DNA of 64,000 nucleotides from Craterostigma plantagineum (GCA_027422505.1 JAPQWV010000005.1:9367501-9431500), one strand, 5' to 3'; shown: positions 11,437-23,664, counted from the stretch's first letter. Numbers and translations: made by a program. The notes: generated by a model from the letters alone, not told the origin.

Positions 11437-12670
11437 CTATACCTTCTTCTTGGGAATAACCTTTGGCAACTTCGTGCCTATTATGGACTTGTCGTTAGGT
11501 CTTTCCACAAGAGTCCACACTTGGCTCTTTTCAAATTGTGCCAGCTCTTCTTCCATGGCAATCACCCACGATTCATTCTCAAGCGCTTCATTCACTGTCT
11601 TAGGTTCCATGGTTGACAACAGCACGTCATGTGATTCCTCAGCAATATCGTTTCGTGCAGTTGCTCTCGTTTTGATCCCTGAAGTGATATTCCCTATGAC
11701 TTGTTCAGTGGGATGGCTGGAAGCATGTTTGAATTTTCTGCGCTGTTGTTCGTCTGAAGCCTCAGGTTCCTCTGACTCAGTATCTAGTTCGAACGGAATT
11801 GCGTTCGTTCCGTTGTCAGTAACCTGTATATCTGCAGGAGCCATAACTATACCTTCCTCAGTAGCATCTGCGTTAGGAAATTCATCAAACGTTACATGCA
11901 CAGATTCTTGAACAGTCTTCTTCCTATTATTAAACACTCTAAAAGCTTTGGAATGAAGGCTGTAACCTAGGAATATCCCTTCATCTACCTTGGAATCGAA
12001 TTTTCCTCTTTTATCCCTATCATTCAAAATGAAACATTTGCAACCAAATACATGGAAATATCCTATGTTAGGGGTTTTATCGTTCCAAAGTTCATAGGGA
12101 GTTCTCTTAATAATCGGTCTAAGGAAAATCCTATTCGAGACATAACAACCCGTACTAACAGCTTCGGCCCAAAAATGTTTTGGAGTATTATATTCGCTCA
12201 ACATAGTCCTAGCCATTTCTTGTAATACTCTATTCTTCCTCTCGACCACTCCGTTCTGTTGAGGCGTAATAGGGGCTGAAAAATTATGACTATAACCATT
12301 TTCGTCACAAAAAGATGCAAAGGATTTACTATCAAATTCTAGACCGTTATCACTCCTAATCTTACGGACTTTCATCTCTTTCTCATTTTCTAGCTTCTTA
12401 ATCAGTGGCACAAGATTATCTAAAGCCTCACTTTGTGTGCAAGAAATAAGACCCATGTGTACCTAGTATAGTCGTCTACAATAACAAAGGCAGTTTACCT
12501 TTCAATGACATAACCTGTACCGGACCAAAAAGGTCAAGATGCAGCAGTTCCAGTGGTCTGGACGTAGAGATCACATTCTTCGGTTTAAAGGACGTCTTGG
12601 TCTGTTTTCCCATTTGGCACGCTTTACAGATTCTGTCCTTGGTGGCTTTCATATCTGGAATACCTCTCAC
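11437..12670 (-). pseudogene. copia B integrase
   Basis: Two frames. 12476-12670 carries the CKACQMGK zinc-binding pair and HLDLFGPVQV. 11437-12456 carries RSDNGLEF, TPQQNGVVERKNR, HVFGCKCFIL, VHVTFDEF and an acidic hinge. Between them (about 12457-12490) the VDDYSR-type segment is largely missing and the frame is broken, so one catalytic Asp region is damaged. The enzyme would insert cDNA. The end at 11437 is a premature frame created by the deletion noted under RT. Confidence 0.92.
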
Positions 12671-13150
12671 TATTCATTGCATGATATGTGAGACATCAGT
12701 TCCATGTTAGCATGTCCCAGACGTCTATGCCATAACCATGTGATATCCTGCGTAACTGCTAGACACTTGACATTTTGGTTAGCAATATCATCAAGAGTGA
12801 TGCAGTAAATGTTACCATGTCTAGCCGCACTAAACACAATCTCATCACCCTTTTTGACAAGGCACTTGTCTTTGGCGAAAGCTACGGTATGTCCATCATC
12901 ACATAGTTGGCTAATGCTAATTAAATTATGTTCTAAGTTCCTAACAAACCGTACATTATCTATAGTGATATTTAAATTGTTACCAACAGTACCGACTCCC
13001 ACGATTTTGGCTTTTGCGTCGTTAGCGTACGAAACGTATCCTCCATCAACCGCCTTCAACGACACAAAATTACCTATATCACCTGTCATGTGGCGGGAGC
13101 ACCCGCTGTCGAGATACCACCTGCTTTTCTTACTGGAATTCTTCCTTCGT
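12670..13150 (-). pseudogene. copia B protease and GAG-pre-integrase
   Basis: The frame contains WYLDSGCSRHMTG (aspartic protease active site DSG) near 13120. A beta-rich protease body follows, then LWHRRLGHAN, the first half of the integrase HHCC zinc site. A stop at 12670 separates it from integrase. At about 13140-13150 a frame change separates it from the upstream Gag linker; the two overlapping frames at 13086-13185 are the two sides of this lesion. Confidence 0.9.
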
Positions 13151-13962
13151 ACCTGTAGAAAGAAGTGCTCTTCTGATGTACCCAATTTCTGTTGGGTCCT
13201 AACATGTTAGCGGGGAAATAACTTCTGTTAACATACGAGATATCATTCTTCATAGATGGTGATCTCCTGCTAGAATCAGATACAACAGCAGTATTTATAG
13301 GTGACTTCTTAGGTCTCCAAACATACTTTGTTTTATCAACTTTCTTTAAAGGACAGTTGTATGCATAGTGACCATTTCTACCACAACAGAAACATTTAAG
13401 TTTAGGCACAGAATGTTTGGCATGCTTTCCTTCAGTGGAATAACCTATCCCTGACCTACCAATGTTCCTAGGAGTACTTAACAGCATATCTAGGTTCTGC
13501 TTACCCTCAAGGAGTCTATCAACTTTCTGTTTTTCTCTATCTAAGGAATTTCTGAGTTCTACGATATCTCTCGATAAGTCACTGTTTTTCTTTTCTATTT
13601 TCTCACATTCACATGGAATTCCCTCTATCTTCGCAGTAACTAACTCTTCTTTCAGACGTGAGATCTCTAGATCAGCCTCATGTTTTTCCTTAGCTAGTTC
13701 ATCTCGTTGCCTTATCAGTTCCTTATTCAAGGAATTTTGTGACTTAATCTTTCTTTTTTGCTTTTTGAAGTAACCTACACAAATCTTCCTTACTTTCTTC
13801 TATATCAGAAACAGATGAGTCACTTTCATAACCATATAAACTGTTTAGGATATGAATTTTCTCAATGGAGGAAGAACGAGATACCTTATCCTCGTCATCC
13901 ATGTAAGCGTGATCCTCGTCCTCACTTTGTTCCAGTTCAGAGTCATTTGATTCCATCACCAT
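13150..13962 (-). pseudogene. copia B Gag C-terminal coiled coil and second zinc knuckle
   Basis: 13744-13962 encodes an acidic linker (SDSSVSDIEESKEDLC). 13086-13730 encodes a long coiled coil (roughly its first 90 residues) and a second CCHC knuckle, CFCCGRNGHYAYNC. Sirevirus Gag proteins typically have this coiled coil and paired knuckles. Stops at 13969 and near 13735 split the original frame into three pieces. Confidence 0.85.
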
Positions 13963-13968
13963 AGCCTT

Positions 13969-14911
13969 CTACTTCCTTGGTTTCTCATTGCTAGTTGCAG
14001 GGCATTCATGTGCATAGTGGCCTGGTTTGTTGCATCGGAAACACTTCTGAACTTTCTTCCCAGACTTGGATATTCCCTTGCTCTTGTTCTGGAATTTGTT
14101 GAAGTTCCCTTTGAATTTCTTTTTCTGCTGGAACCTTTCAATTCTTTTTGTAAGCATGGCCAGATCGTTCATCAAGTCCTCTTCTTCGTCGTCAGAATCA
14201 GATTCTTCTTGGATGGATTTGAATGCAATGGACTTCTGATTTTTGTTCTGCGACTTCTCATTCATTGATGTTTGAATCATCTCATAGGATATAAGAGATC
14301 CAATCAGCTCGGAGATGCTAAGTGCTTCTAGATCCTTTGCTTCGTAGATGGCAGTAACCTTGGCATTCCATTCTCGTGGCAGTGATCTCAGTATTTTTCT
14401 CACTTGTTCACTGTCGGGAACCTTCTTGCCGAGAGAGAACATTTGGTTGATGATTCCCATGAATCTGGCGTACATCTGGCTTATATTCTCGTCAGATTCC
14501 ATCGAGAATAGTTCGTACTGATGAGTGAGCAGAGCCAGTCTTTCTTGCACAACTCGTTGAGTTCCTTCATGAGTAACTTGGAGCATATCCCACATGGCCT
14601 TTGCCGATGAGCAGGAACTAATTCCGAATGTATTCTTCCCGTGTGAGTGCGCATGCGAGCATGTTTTTCGCCTTTGCGTTTCGCGTGATTCCCTTTTTGT
14701 CATCAGCAGCGTAATCTTTAGCATCCTTTGGAGTTCCATCGGATTTCGCAGCCGTATATGGTCCGTTGATGATTGTCTCCCAAAGCTCGTAGTCGACAGC
14801 GATTAGAAATTCGATCATACGATTTTTCCATACTGCGTAGTTTGTTCCGTCGAAGAGAGGTGGCCTGGAGTGGGATTGACCCTCTGCAAAAATATCACTC
14901 GAAAAAGCCAT
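13969..14911 (-). pseudogene. gag: copia B Gag, N-terminal and first zinc knuckle
   Basis: The ATG at 14911 starts MAFSSDIFAEGQSHSRPPLF, followed by the DGTNYAVWKNRM block typical of Sirevirus/UBN2 Gag. The frame breaks near 14630. The second frame (to 13969) holds the main Gag domain (MWDMLQVTHEGT, LPREWNAKVTAI, LISYEMIQ) and the knuckle CFRCNKPGHYAHEC. A TAG at 13969-13971 stops it before the acidic linker. Gag would package the element RNA. The 57-nt leader between PBS and ATG is short, as usual for this lineage. Confidence 0.92.
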
Positions 14912-14954
14912 TAGATCTTAACTCAGGCGTGTTAGGCCTTTCGTTGAGTAACCC

Positions 14955-14966
14955 GCTCTGATACCA
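14955..14966 (-). promoter_or_regulatory. Primer binding site of element B (tRNA-Met type)
   Basis: Minus strand TGGTATCAGAGC two bases inside the 5' LTR end. Confidence 0.95.
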
Positions 14967-14968
14967 AA

Positions 14969-16789
14969 TGAAGTGTAAAATATGCCTAAGAAGGGGGGTG
15001 TTAGGCTATAAAAAAAAATTGGCTTGTTCTTCTTTGAAAAATACTTTTCTTTAAGAAGATATTGCAGAGTGTGTTATTTCCCTGAAATCAGTATGAGTAT
15101 TGATGTTATCTCCCTAACCCTGTTTCAAAATATCACGTTAGTTTCAGAAATGGTTGCTACGATATCACCTAGATATTAGCGCGTGTTCCGGGTTTGTCTC
15201 ACAGTAAAGTAAATAGCAGAAAGTAAAGCGAGACGAGATTTTTATATAGGTTATATCCCCAACTGGGGTTAATCCTGTCCTTGAGGTGTTATCTCCCCAA
15301 GAGTTCCAATCAATCACTAGGTATTACCGGTTATGGTTACAAAATGATTGACCCTTACACAACCGAAGCGCTTTGGAAACTAGACCTCCACCTAGGCTAT
15401 CGCACGCCAAGTTTCGATCCACGTCGTCAACCGAGGAAACCTATTCCCCGACTGGATACAGCTTGCTACCGAAGGGCCACCGAATCCACCAAATTCGTCC
15501 CTCCACGTGCGAAAGACACCAACCGCGCTTCTTTGTGCGTTCAACGTACCCGCAGACACAACACGTCCGGAGACAAGGGTTTTAGGGTAGGGTGATACTA
15601 AAGATCGCTCAAAGGGTACAGATTCGCAAATTAAGCTCAACCACAAACTACGAATGAATCGCAAATTTCGCTCAAGAACTCTAAGGGATTCGTTTGCTTG
15701 TGTGTTCGTTGTGTGTACCCTTCAAAGTGAAGTGTTCTCTTCTATATAGTCCAATAATCGCTTCTACACTTCACAAGGAAAGTTAAGCACAGAGTATGCA
15801 AGATAAAGCTCAATAATCACATGCATTAACTCAACCAATCATGCCAAGAATAAACCAATTAAGCTCAACGGTCATGCATGATCACTTACCATAAATACCA
15901 CAGATCAACATTCATTCCACAGTAATCTCATCTATTCGTCAGCATATTCCATATATATTCCACTCAGCATATTATCAACGGTAAGCTCAATCAACTGATT
16001 TCTTTCCCAAAATATGATAGCCAATTCGCACAGAGAAAGATTTGATCTACTGAGTATAATGCAAAGCATACTTTCCATGTATGGTGATCTCATCCGATTT
16101 CAGCACATTCCATAAATAGACTCAATCAGCATCTTATCACATATAAGCCCAATCAATTAATCACTTTCCAAAATATAAATCATAAGTCGCATAAGGAAAG
16201 ATAGATCATGATTCACTGAGTTAAGAGTCAAACAAGATATCACTCAAACGGATATATATCATTGATATTCTTTCCTAAAATAAATCAATCACAGCATTCA
16301 ATCAGAATATTTTTTCATATATAGCATAGTCATTTATATCCGGGTGATCACATTGATATTCTTGCCTAAAATAAATCAATCACGTGTACAGCTCACACAT
16401 CACTTTACAGAATATATTTTCCATATATAGCACAGTCATTCATATCCGGATGATCACAGTGATATTCATTCCAAAAATAACTCAATCACGTGTACAGCTC
16501 ACATATCACTTAGCAGAATATATTTTCCATATATAGCACACAGTGAGATTCCATTCATGCGAAAACGTTCATAACCAGGTGATCACATAAATATTCCAGT
16601 TAAGCACAAGATCACACATATTCGATTTTCTTAACAGTTTAATAACATTTAAGCGCTTAATCGAACATTTTCACATACTTAAACATCACACATCATGCAT
16701 ATCGAGTTTTCTAATTTGTACCCCCCAATTTACATAATTACTTGGAATAATCAAAACGATCATAGTCATTTGGACCAAAAAGGTCTACA
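14969..16789 (-). repeat. 5' LTR of element B (1821 bp)
   Basis: Nearly identical to 6855-8677 with scattered substitutions and one- to three-base indels. Ends at 16789, followed by the GTACT duplication. Confidence 0.95.
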
Positions 16790-16794
16790 GTACT
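16790..16794. repeat. Right target-site duplication of element B (GTACT)
   Basis: Matches 6850-6854; the RNase H reading of element C continues directly from here. Confidence 0.93.
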
Positions 16795-17010
16795 AGTGCC
16801 ATTAGTATCACTAAGAATCCCGTACACCACTCTCGAACTAAGCATATAGAGGTGAAGCATCATTTTATTCGAGATCATTTTCATAAAGGGAATATCAGCA
16901 TAAACTTTGTGGGAACTAATGATCAATTGGTTGATATCTTCACGAAACCACTTATAGAGAGTCGATTTTGTGACATCCGCGACAGATTAGGAATTATTGA
17001 GCTCAATTAG
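16795..17010 (+). pseudogene. RNase H C-terminus of element C
   Basis: Continues the pol frame interrupted at 6854. Translation shows ITKNPVHHSRTKHIEV, HHFIRDHF and LVDIFTKPLIESRF, ending with a TAG at 17008-17010. These are the terminal motifs of copia RNase H. It confirms that B landed inside the RNase H domain of C. Confidence 0.92.
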
Positions 17011-17513
17011 GAAATTAGTATTTCGTTGATCTTACTCTTAAGGATCTTCTCAATTTCATTCCTTGAATCTATTAATATTTTTCTTGATTTTATTTTCCCC
17101 ATCCATTCAAATCCATTACATTCATAAAATGATTATTATTTCCTTAATTAGAGATTCCTCTAAGTATATATATCAAAATCTATTTTCAGCCTATATTGAT
17201 ATCCTCTTATTCTCCCTCTGATTCTCATTTAATTCCTCCCTTAATTCCCGCGACATATCCTTTCATTCTCATAATTCCAAATAAACGGGCAGTTTCCTTC
17301 TTTATTAAGCAATCTTTTCAAATTCAAATTTTTGAAATTCCTTCCTTATCTGACATGTGTCCCATCGATATCACTTCTCTTTATAACCTCCTTCCATCCT
17401 TATCTAAGACACCTTCAGCCTTTACAAGTATCGCCTTCTTCCTTCCACAAATTTATTCGAACCCTAAAATTTCCCATATCATAACTTCCTCCATCAATCC
17501 TTCGATCTCAACC

Positions 17514-18935
17514 ATGGTGAAAACAAAAGGCGCTGGATCTCCCACTGACAAAAAGCTTAAGGCTGTTCTGACCAAATCCCCACTCTCTCCAAAAGCCACC
17601 CGCTCCAAATCTGCAAGCAGCTCTAAATCTAAGAAATCTCCGACGAAACCGAAGAAAAAAGCAAAGGTCATCAAATCTCCTACACCCTCTTCTGCCTCTT
17701 CCCATGATCGGTCCGCATCTCCTCAGAAATCTACTTCCCCTGAGAAGCCTGTTTCTCCTGAAGTTTCTGCCCCACTCGAGAAACCTGCCTCACCAGAGAA
17801 ATCTGTTTCTGCTCACATCGAATCACCCCCACAAGACTCTGGCCGTGCTACTGAAGGCCAAAAGCTGTTCAACCCCCAAAATCTGGAGGAAATCACCGAT
17901 GAAATCAAGTTCCTGACTGAGACTGCCAAGGAACTTCATGGGAAACTTCAAAAGTGAAAGGTTGCACGAGGAAGAAGCGTCAAATTTGAAGAACTGGCAG
18001 ACAGCCAAGTGGTAACATGGATATCTGAGTACGGATGGGAAAATTTCCTAAGAATCGACAAGTCCGTGTATGAGGAAGCGGTGAAGCTCTTCTATGCCAA
18101 TCTCACGTTCGTTGAAGACGGAACTGAGATCACAGTAAAATCATATGTGCTTGGAAAGAATCTTGAATGGAATAGCGCAAAGATAAATGAGATGCTGGGA
18201 GTCGAAAATGAAGGGCTCTGCTACTTCGACTTTGCCCACTGGTGTTCCTCTGAGGTTGCCCTGCGAGATTGCGTGAAAGCTCTATGGAATTCCCCCTATA
18301 AGCCCAAGTTCTCTGAAGGAGAAGCATTGAACAAGCTTCCCGTTGATCTGTTCTTCCTCTACAAAGTGCTGCACTTTACGCTCTGGAGCGCACGCGTTGG
18401 CAGTGGAGGCCATTCCACCACCATGAACAACATGAGCATGCTGACTCTTTATCTGGTATCCCAAAACAGGCCGCTCAATCTAGGTTACTTCGTTCTTAAG
18501 TACATGGTATATGCCCTGAATAGCTCTGACAAGGAACTTCCCTATGGAATGTTGCTTACGCATCTGTTTGAATTCGAGGGAATCTCCTTGCCTAAAGCCT
18601 GGGAAGATAAGTCAGTGCATGCAGTAGATCTGGTCACACTGAAGCGAGTTGGTATACGCCATGATGAGCGACAGGGATGGATCAAGACAAGGGATCTGAA
18701 GACACCTACGAAAAGTTCGACCCCGAAGAAAAGGGAAGATAGAAGCGATGACGAGCATGGGACGATTGCTGATTTGAAAAGAAGTATCAAGGGTCTTAAA
18801 GACGAGAATCGGAAAAAGTTCAAAGAGATCTCACGGAACTTCAAAAGGGTTAAGAAATATCTGAAGGAGATCCCCGCGGTTCTGAATGTCGCTGAATCCT
18901 CATCTGCCTCATCCGATAGCGACTCCAGCTCTTAG
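17514..18935 (+). pseudogene. Sirevirus env-like ORF of element C, one in-frame TGA
   Basis: One frame from the ATG at 17514 (MVKTKGAG) to the TAG at 18935, interrupted only by a TGA at 17955-17957; both sides are in the same phase. Residues about 1-110 are very basic and Ser/Pro/Lys-rich with repeated SPEK/SPT-like motifs. Residues about 160-390 resemble the 'putative plant transposon protein' domain found in extra ORFs of plant retroelements (ISEYGWENFL, VKLFYANLTF, LSVDLFFLY-like segments). The C-terminus is a coiled coil (DLKRSIKGLKDENRKKF) and an acidic Ser-rich tail. It lies between pol and the PPT, the place of the env-like gene in Sireviruses. The function of this family is not established. 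I see no convincing signal peptide or transmembrane helix. An upstream extension to 17196 is open but untypical. Confidence 0.8.
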
Positions 18936-19440
18936 ATCCTGATTCCTTAGTGATTCCCTAGCTCTTATATGATTAGCCCTAGTTTGTTTTCTTCTTTCGC
19001 TGGTCTTTTGCGTTTGCGGGTCGAGGTTGATTAGAGGTTTAGGTATGCTGGTGGAGTTTTTGAGTCCCTCCTTTTTGATGTTGAAGGGGGAGAAGTATAG
19101 GAAATTAATGCCTTAGGTCGTAAGTAAGTGTCGGGTCGGTTACTTGTGGCCCTTATGTTTCTTAAATGTTAAAATATTATTCGGCTTGCTTTTATATACT
19201 GTTTTAATCCTTTTTGTGCTTGAGTTTGTATTTTTGTTAAGGATTAAGGAATTCTTTGCGACTGTGCTTTACATAGGTTTATTGGCAATTAGACAGGGGG
19301 AGCATGCTATGAAATTTGATAAATTTATTTGCTCTGATCATATGTCACATGCTTTGATACTTAAACATGCTACGTGCGTAAATAGCTTCATATCGAGTGT
19401 ACTCACATGCTTAAGATAGGCATTAATTACTTGTCATCAT
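18936..19440 (+). other. 3' untranslated region of element C
   Basis: Noncoding, T-rich; homologous to the corresponding part of B. A 91-codon ORF at 19144-19419 is not conserved in B and is not called. Confidence 0.75.
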
Positions 19441-19455
19441 CAAAAAGGGGGAGAT
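19441..19455 (+). other. Polypurine tract of element C
   Basis: CAAAAAGGGGGAGAT directly before the TGTAGACC start of the LTR. Confidence 0.9.
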
Positions 19456-20937
19456 TGTAGACCTTTTTGGTCCAAATGATTATGAGAGTTTTGATTATTC
19501 CAAGTAATTATGTAAATTGGGGGTACAAATTAGAAAACTCGATATCCATGTTATGTGATGTTTAAGTATGTGAAAATGTTCGATTAAGCGCTTAAATGTG
19601 ATTGAACTAATAAGAAAATCGAATTTGTGTGATCTTAAGCTAAACTGGAATATCTATGTGATCACCTGGTTATGAACGTTTTCGTATGAATGGAATCTCG
19701 TTGCGTGCTATATATGGAAAATATATCATGTTAAGTGAAATGCAAACTGTCTGCGAGATTGAGTTATATAAGGAAAGAATATCGTCTGAGATCACGCTAA
19801 TATGAGCAGCTATATATGGAAGATATATTGTGTTAAGTGATATATGAGCTGTACACGAGATTGGGTTATTTTAGGAAAGAATATCAATGTGATCACCCGG
19901 ATATGATTAAGCTATATATGGAAAAGATATTCTGATTATGTGTGTAATATGCTGATTGATTCTATATATGGAATGTGCTGACTAACGGATGAGATTACCC
20001 TGGAATGAAAGCAAATCTGTGGTATTTATGGTAAGAATTCATGTTGATCGTTGAGTTTAATTGGTTTATTCTTGGCATGATTTCTTGAGTTAATGCACGT
20101 GTTAATTGAGCTGTCTCTAGCATATTTTTCGTGCTTAACTTTCCTTGTGAAGTGGAGAAATGATTCGTGGCCTATATAGAAGAAAACCACTTCACGCGAA
20201 GAGTACAACAACGAACACACAAGCTATCAAATTCCTCAGACGATCTGAGCTTTACTTTGCGATTCATTTGTAGTTTGTGTTTGAGCTATCATTTGAGAAT
20301 CTGTACTCTTTTGAGTGATCCCTAAAAACTCCAAATCCTACATCCTTGTCTTCGGACGTGTGAGAGCACAAAGAGCACGAGTGGAGTCTTACGCACGTGG
20401 AGGGACGAATTTTGTGGATTCGGTGGCCCTTCGGTAGCAAGCTGCATCCAGTCGGGGAATTGGTTTCCTGGGTAAACGACGTGGATCGAAACTTGGCGTG
20501 CGTCAGCCTAGAACGAGGTCTAGTGTCCATTGTGCTTCGGTTGTGTACGGGTCAATCATAGTGTAACCGGTAACACTTAGTGATTGATTGGAACTCTTGG
20601 GGAGATAACACCCCAAGGACAGGATTAAACCCCAGTTGGGGATATAACCTGTATAAAAATCGCGTCTCACTTTACTTTCTGCTATTTACTCTTCTGTGAG
20701 ACAAACCCGTGACGCGTGCAAATAACTATGTGATATCTTTGAAACGACTTCTGAAAATAATGTGGTATTTTTGAAACAGGGTTAGGGAGATAACTTTGAT
20801 ACTTGTACTGCTTTCTGGGAAATAACATACTCTGCAAATATCTTCTTAAAGAAAAGTATTTTTCAAAGAAGAACAAGCCAAAATTTTTATAGCCTAATTC
20901 ACCCCCCCCCCCCCTCTTAGGCATATTTTACACTTCA
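19456..20937 (+). repeat. 3' LTR of element C (1482 bp)
   Basis: TGTAGACCTTTTTGG...CACTTCA. Same family as the B LTRs but about 340 bp shorter and clearly diverged, so C is much older than B. A C-homopolymer of 14 lies at about 20901-20914. Confidence 0.93.
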
Positions 20938-21276
20938 ATTCTAATTGTGCTTTGATTTTATTAGATGTCCTTGTATTTAGGGGCTTTTCTTATATTTGTC
21001 CTTAGATTAGGACTAGTTAGATATTTATACCAAGTGTGTTTGGTATAAATACTTTGTAAATAATCGCAATCAATAGAGAAAGTTTTGGAATTGATCCGAA
21101 AGGCTTGCAATTCAATTTCTAGAAAGAGAAACAATAGTAACTTTCTCACTCTACTCGAATTCTCTCTCTTGTTCTTCATTTGAGTTTTTCGATCAAATCT
21201 TAATGTCAATCATTATCATCGAATTACTTAGAATTCATGCCTAGGATCATAGAGTTGTTAATCGTAGGACCTAACA
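20938..21276 (+). repeat. LTR H, 3' portion (solo or terminal LTR)
   Basis: Sequence between the end of element C and copia D. It has a TATAAATA box near 21042 and ends GGACCTAACA at 21276, where integrase coding sequence of D begins abruptly. The left part of this LTR must lie beyond the left window edge because C split it. Whether it is solo cannot be told from the window. Confidence 0.65.
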
Positions 21277-23011
21277 CTCCGTCCAGTCAAAAGGGCTATC
21301 GCATTTATGATCTTCATCGTCACGTTATATATACTTCTCTTGATATTGAGTTTTTTGAGGACAAATACACTTTTGTTACTCTGGTTTCTTCGGATATGCC
21401 TCGTTATTCGTAGTGGGCCGATGATATAGCCCGAGATGCCGCTATTGATAATCCACAGTTGGCGACTGCTCGACCTCTCTCGGATTCGTCTCATTCAATG
21501 GTTGTTGATGATTCTCCGAGTATGATTTCATCATCGTCTGCACATGCATCTTCACCTCCGCTTACTTAGCGCTCTCGCACTTTGCCACGTCATCTTGCTG
21601 CATACGACTTTATATTACCACCCTCCCTGCTCCCCTCTAATCCATCTACCTCTCCCGCTCCCTCCAGCTCATCTACGGTACATTCACTCTCTAAAACATT
21701 ATGTTATTCTCGTTTTACGAAGCCTCACAGTATTTCTTTAGCGGCCATTTCATCTGGAGATGAGCCCACTTCTTTTGCCAAAGCTGTAAAATTTCAGCAT
21801 TGGCGCGATGCTATGAAACGGGAGATTGAGGCTGTTGAGGCTAATCATACGTGGACGCTTGAACCTTACCTCCCGGGAAGCGAGCCATTGACTCTAAATG
21901 GGTATACAAAATTAAATTTAAACCCGATGGTACCATTGAACGCTACAAAGCGTGTCTTGTCGCCAAAGGATATAAGCAAATAGAAGGAATCGACTTTCAT
22001 GAGACATTCGCGCCTGTGGCGAAGCTGGTCACTGTTCGCTGTTTACTTGCTGTTGCGTCTATTCGTAATTGGGAATTGCATCAACTTTATGTTACCAATG
22101 CCTTCCTTCATGGCGATCTTCATGAGGAAGTTTACATGAGGATTCCTCAAGGTTTTGCTAAACAAGGGGAGCATCGTGTATGTCGCCTTGGCAAGTCTCT
22201 TTACGGCTTACGCCAGGCTTCTCGAAATTGGTATCACAAGTTTACTCATTCTCTGGTTGATGTTGGTTTTCATGAATCAGCCTCTGGTCCTTCTTTATTC
22301 ATATATTCTTCGGGGTTATCCATCGTTGCTGTTCTAATTTATGTCGATGATATTGTTGTGGCTGGCAATGATTCTGCTCGCATCGAAGCTCTTAAAACTC
22401 ATTCACATCAACAGTTTCACATTAAGGATCTTAGGCCACTCAAGTACTTCTTGGGGATTGAGGTTGCCCGCTCTCCTGATGGCATTTTTCTCAGTCAGCG
22501 CAAATACACACTGGACATCCTCAATGAATGTGGTCTTCTTGGATGTTGTCCAAGTCCAACTCCCATGGAACAACAACATCAGCTGGCTTCTGATTCGGGT
22601 TCTTTATTTACTGACACTAGTCAATATAAACGTCTTGTAGGACGACTTTTGTATCTCACTATTACTCGTCCCGACATTAGCTACGTCGTTCACATTTTGA
22701 GCCAATTCATGCAGCAGCCACGTCAGATCCACTATGATGCAGCACTACGAGTTTTGCGCTATCTTAAGTCTGCTCCAGGTCAAGGAATTTTCTTTCCGTC
22801 GACAGGATCTTTACAGTTGCGGGCTTATTGTGATTCTGACTGGGCTAGTTGTCCTCTTACACGATGATCTACCACTGGTTTCATTATATTTTTAGGTTCT
22901 TCTCCACTATCATGGCGTGCTAAGAAACAATCGGTGGTCTCTCGTTCATCAGCAGAGGCAGAATATCGGGCTATGGCATCTACTGCTGAGAATGGTCTCA
23001 TTTGGCTATTC
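21277..23011 (+). pseudogene. copia D integrase end, reverse transcriptase and RNase H
   Basis: Starts in the integrase C-terminus (SQKGYRIYDL, YTSLDIEFFED), continues through a Ser/Pro-rich hinge with stops, then the FQHWRDAMKREIEA block and RT. RT motifs: LHQLYVTNAFLHGDL, GLRQASRNWYHKF and the catalytic VLIYVDDIVVAGND. RNase H motifs: YCDSDWASCPLTR (followed by a TGA at 22865-22867), [16 protein letters not shown] and [13 protein letters not shown]. The best open part is 22016-22867. Frameshifts lie near 21898 and 21984. It is cut at 23011 inside the RNase H end. The sequence differs strongly from A-C and is closest in style to the Ale/Retrofit-like copia lineages (inference). Confidence 0.92.
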
Positions 23012-23646
23012 GCGAACTGCCTTAAAAAGGCACCGGTGAAGTGCGAACGGATCTCGCCAACGGGTAGCAAGGTAAACCACTGTTGAGCCCCTTTCGTGAG
23101 GGTTGTCACGAATACACGACATTTGATGGCATCATCCGACTGGTAGAGTGCAGTATTCCCCTTGAAGCTGGATAAATGATCCTCGGGAGGTCCATTATCA
23201 TAATAACGGTTCATGTCTGGGAACCGGAAGTTGCTCGGCAAAGGTGCCCGAGACACCTCGTCTGAAAATAAAGATCCTCTATGTATTGGAAGAGGTATTT
23301 GCGGGTCAGTCAGCTCCTTTAGCCTTTGTATTTTTTCTTTGATCCGTTCTCATTCAGTGATTTGTCTTTTCGTCGTCCCTCTTCTTCTTTTTCGCTTGGC
23401 GAGGCGTTAAGCTCTGCCCCTAGCGTTTTCTCCTGATTCCTTCTCTTGATCTTCAGTATGCAAAACCTCCGCCTACTTTCTTGATCTTTCTTCTTCTTCA
23501 GTTTCAGGTCTTCTGGGTGAATCATGCCTGGTTCTTTGCGCCTGTTGGGTCACAGCAGCAAACGTATCTTTAAGCATTCTCTCCATCGTCTCCGCCGTGA
23601 ACATTTGTTCTATCGATGGTGAGGGGTCATTTTTGGAACTCACCAT
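23012..23646 (-). pseudogene. gag: Ty3/gypsy (Tat-like) Gag N-terminal part, element E
   Basis: Minus-strand frame starting at the ATG at 23646 (MVSSKNDPSPSIEQMF), 18 bases inside the PBS. It has a charged Glu/Arg-rich stretch containing a stop near 23480. The retrotransposon Gag domain follows ([55 protein letters not shown]). It is truncated at 23012, where it abuts copia D head-to-head. Gag would assemble the particle; this copy lacks its C-terminal half and all of pol. Confidence 0.88.
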
Positions 23647-23664
23647 TTTGATAGTAATTTATCG

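Larger units (their letters stand above)
6855..16789 (-). mobile_element. Sirevirus-like copia retrotransposon B, complete ends, 9.9 kb
   Basis: Complete on both sides: 3' LTR 6855-8677, PPT, env-like remnant, RT/RNase H, integrase, protease, Gag, PBS 14955-14966, 5' LTR 14969-16789, flanked by the 5-bp duplication GTACT. Long LTRs, a PPT of the AAAAAGGGGGAGAT type, a Gag with two zinc knuckles and an env-like frame after pol are all features of the Sirevirus (SIRE/Maximus) lineage. The LTRs are nearly identical in length and sequence, so insertion is fairly recent. The coding region nevertheless carries several stops, frameshifts and two internal deletions. Confidence 0.95.
5951..20937 (+). 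mobile_element. Sirevirus-like copia element C (3' part, split by element B)
   Basis: Plus-strand copia element of the same family as B. Visible pieces are RT/RNase H (5951-6854), the RNase H end (16795-17010), an env-like frame (17514-18935), PPT (19441-19455) and 3' LTR (19456-20937). Its 5' half lies to the left of the window beyond element A. The interrupted sequence resumes exactly after B's target duplication. C itself lies inside a third LTR (H). Confidence 0.92.
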
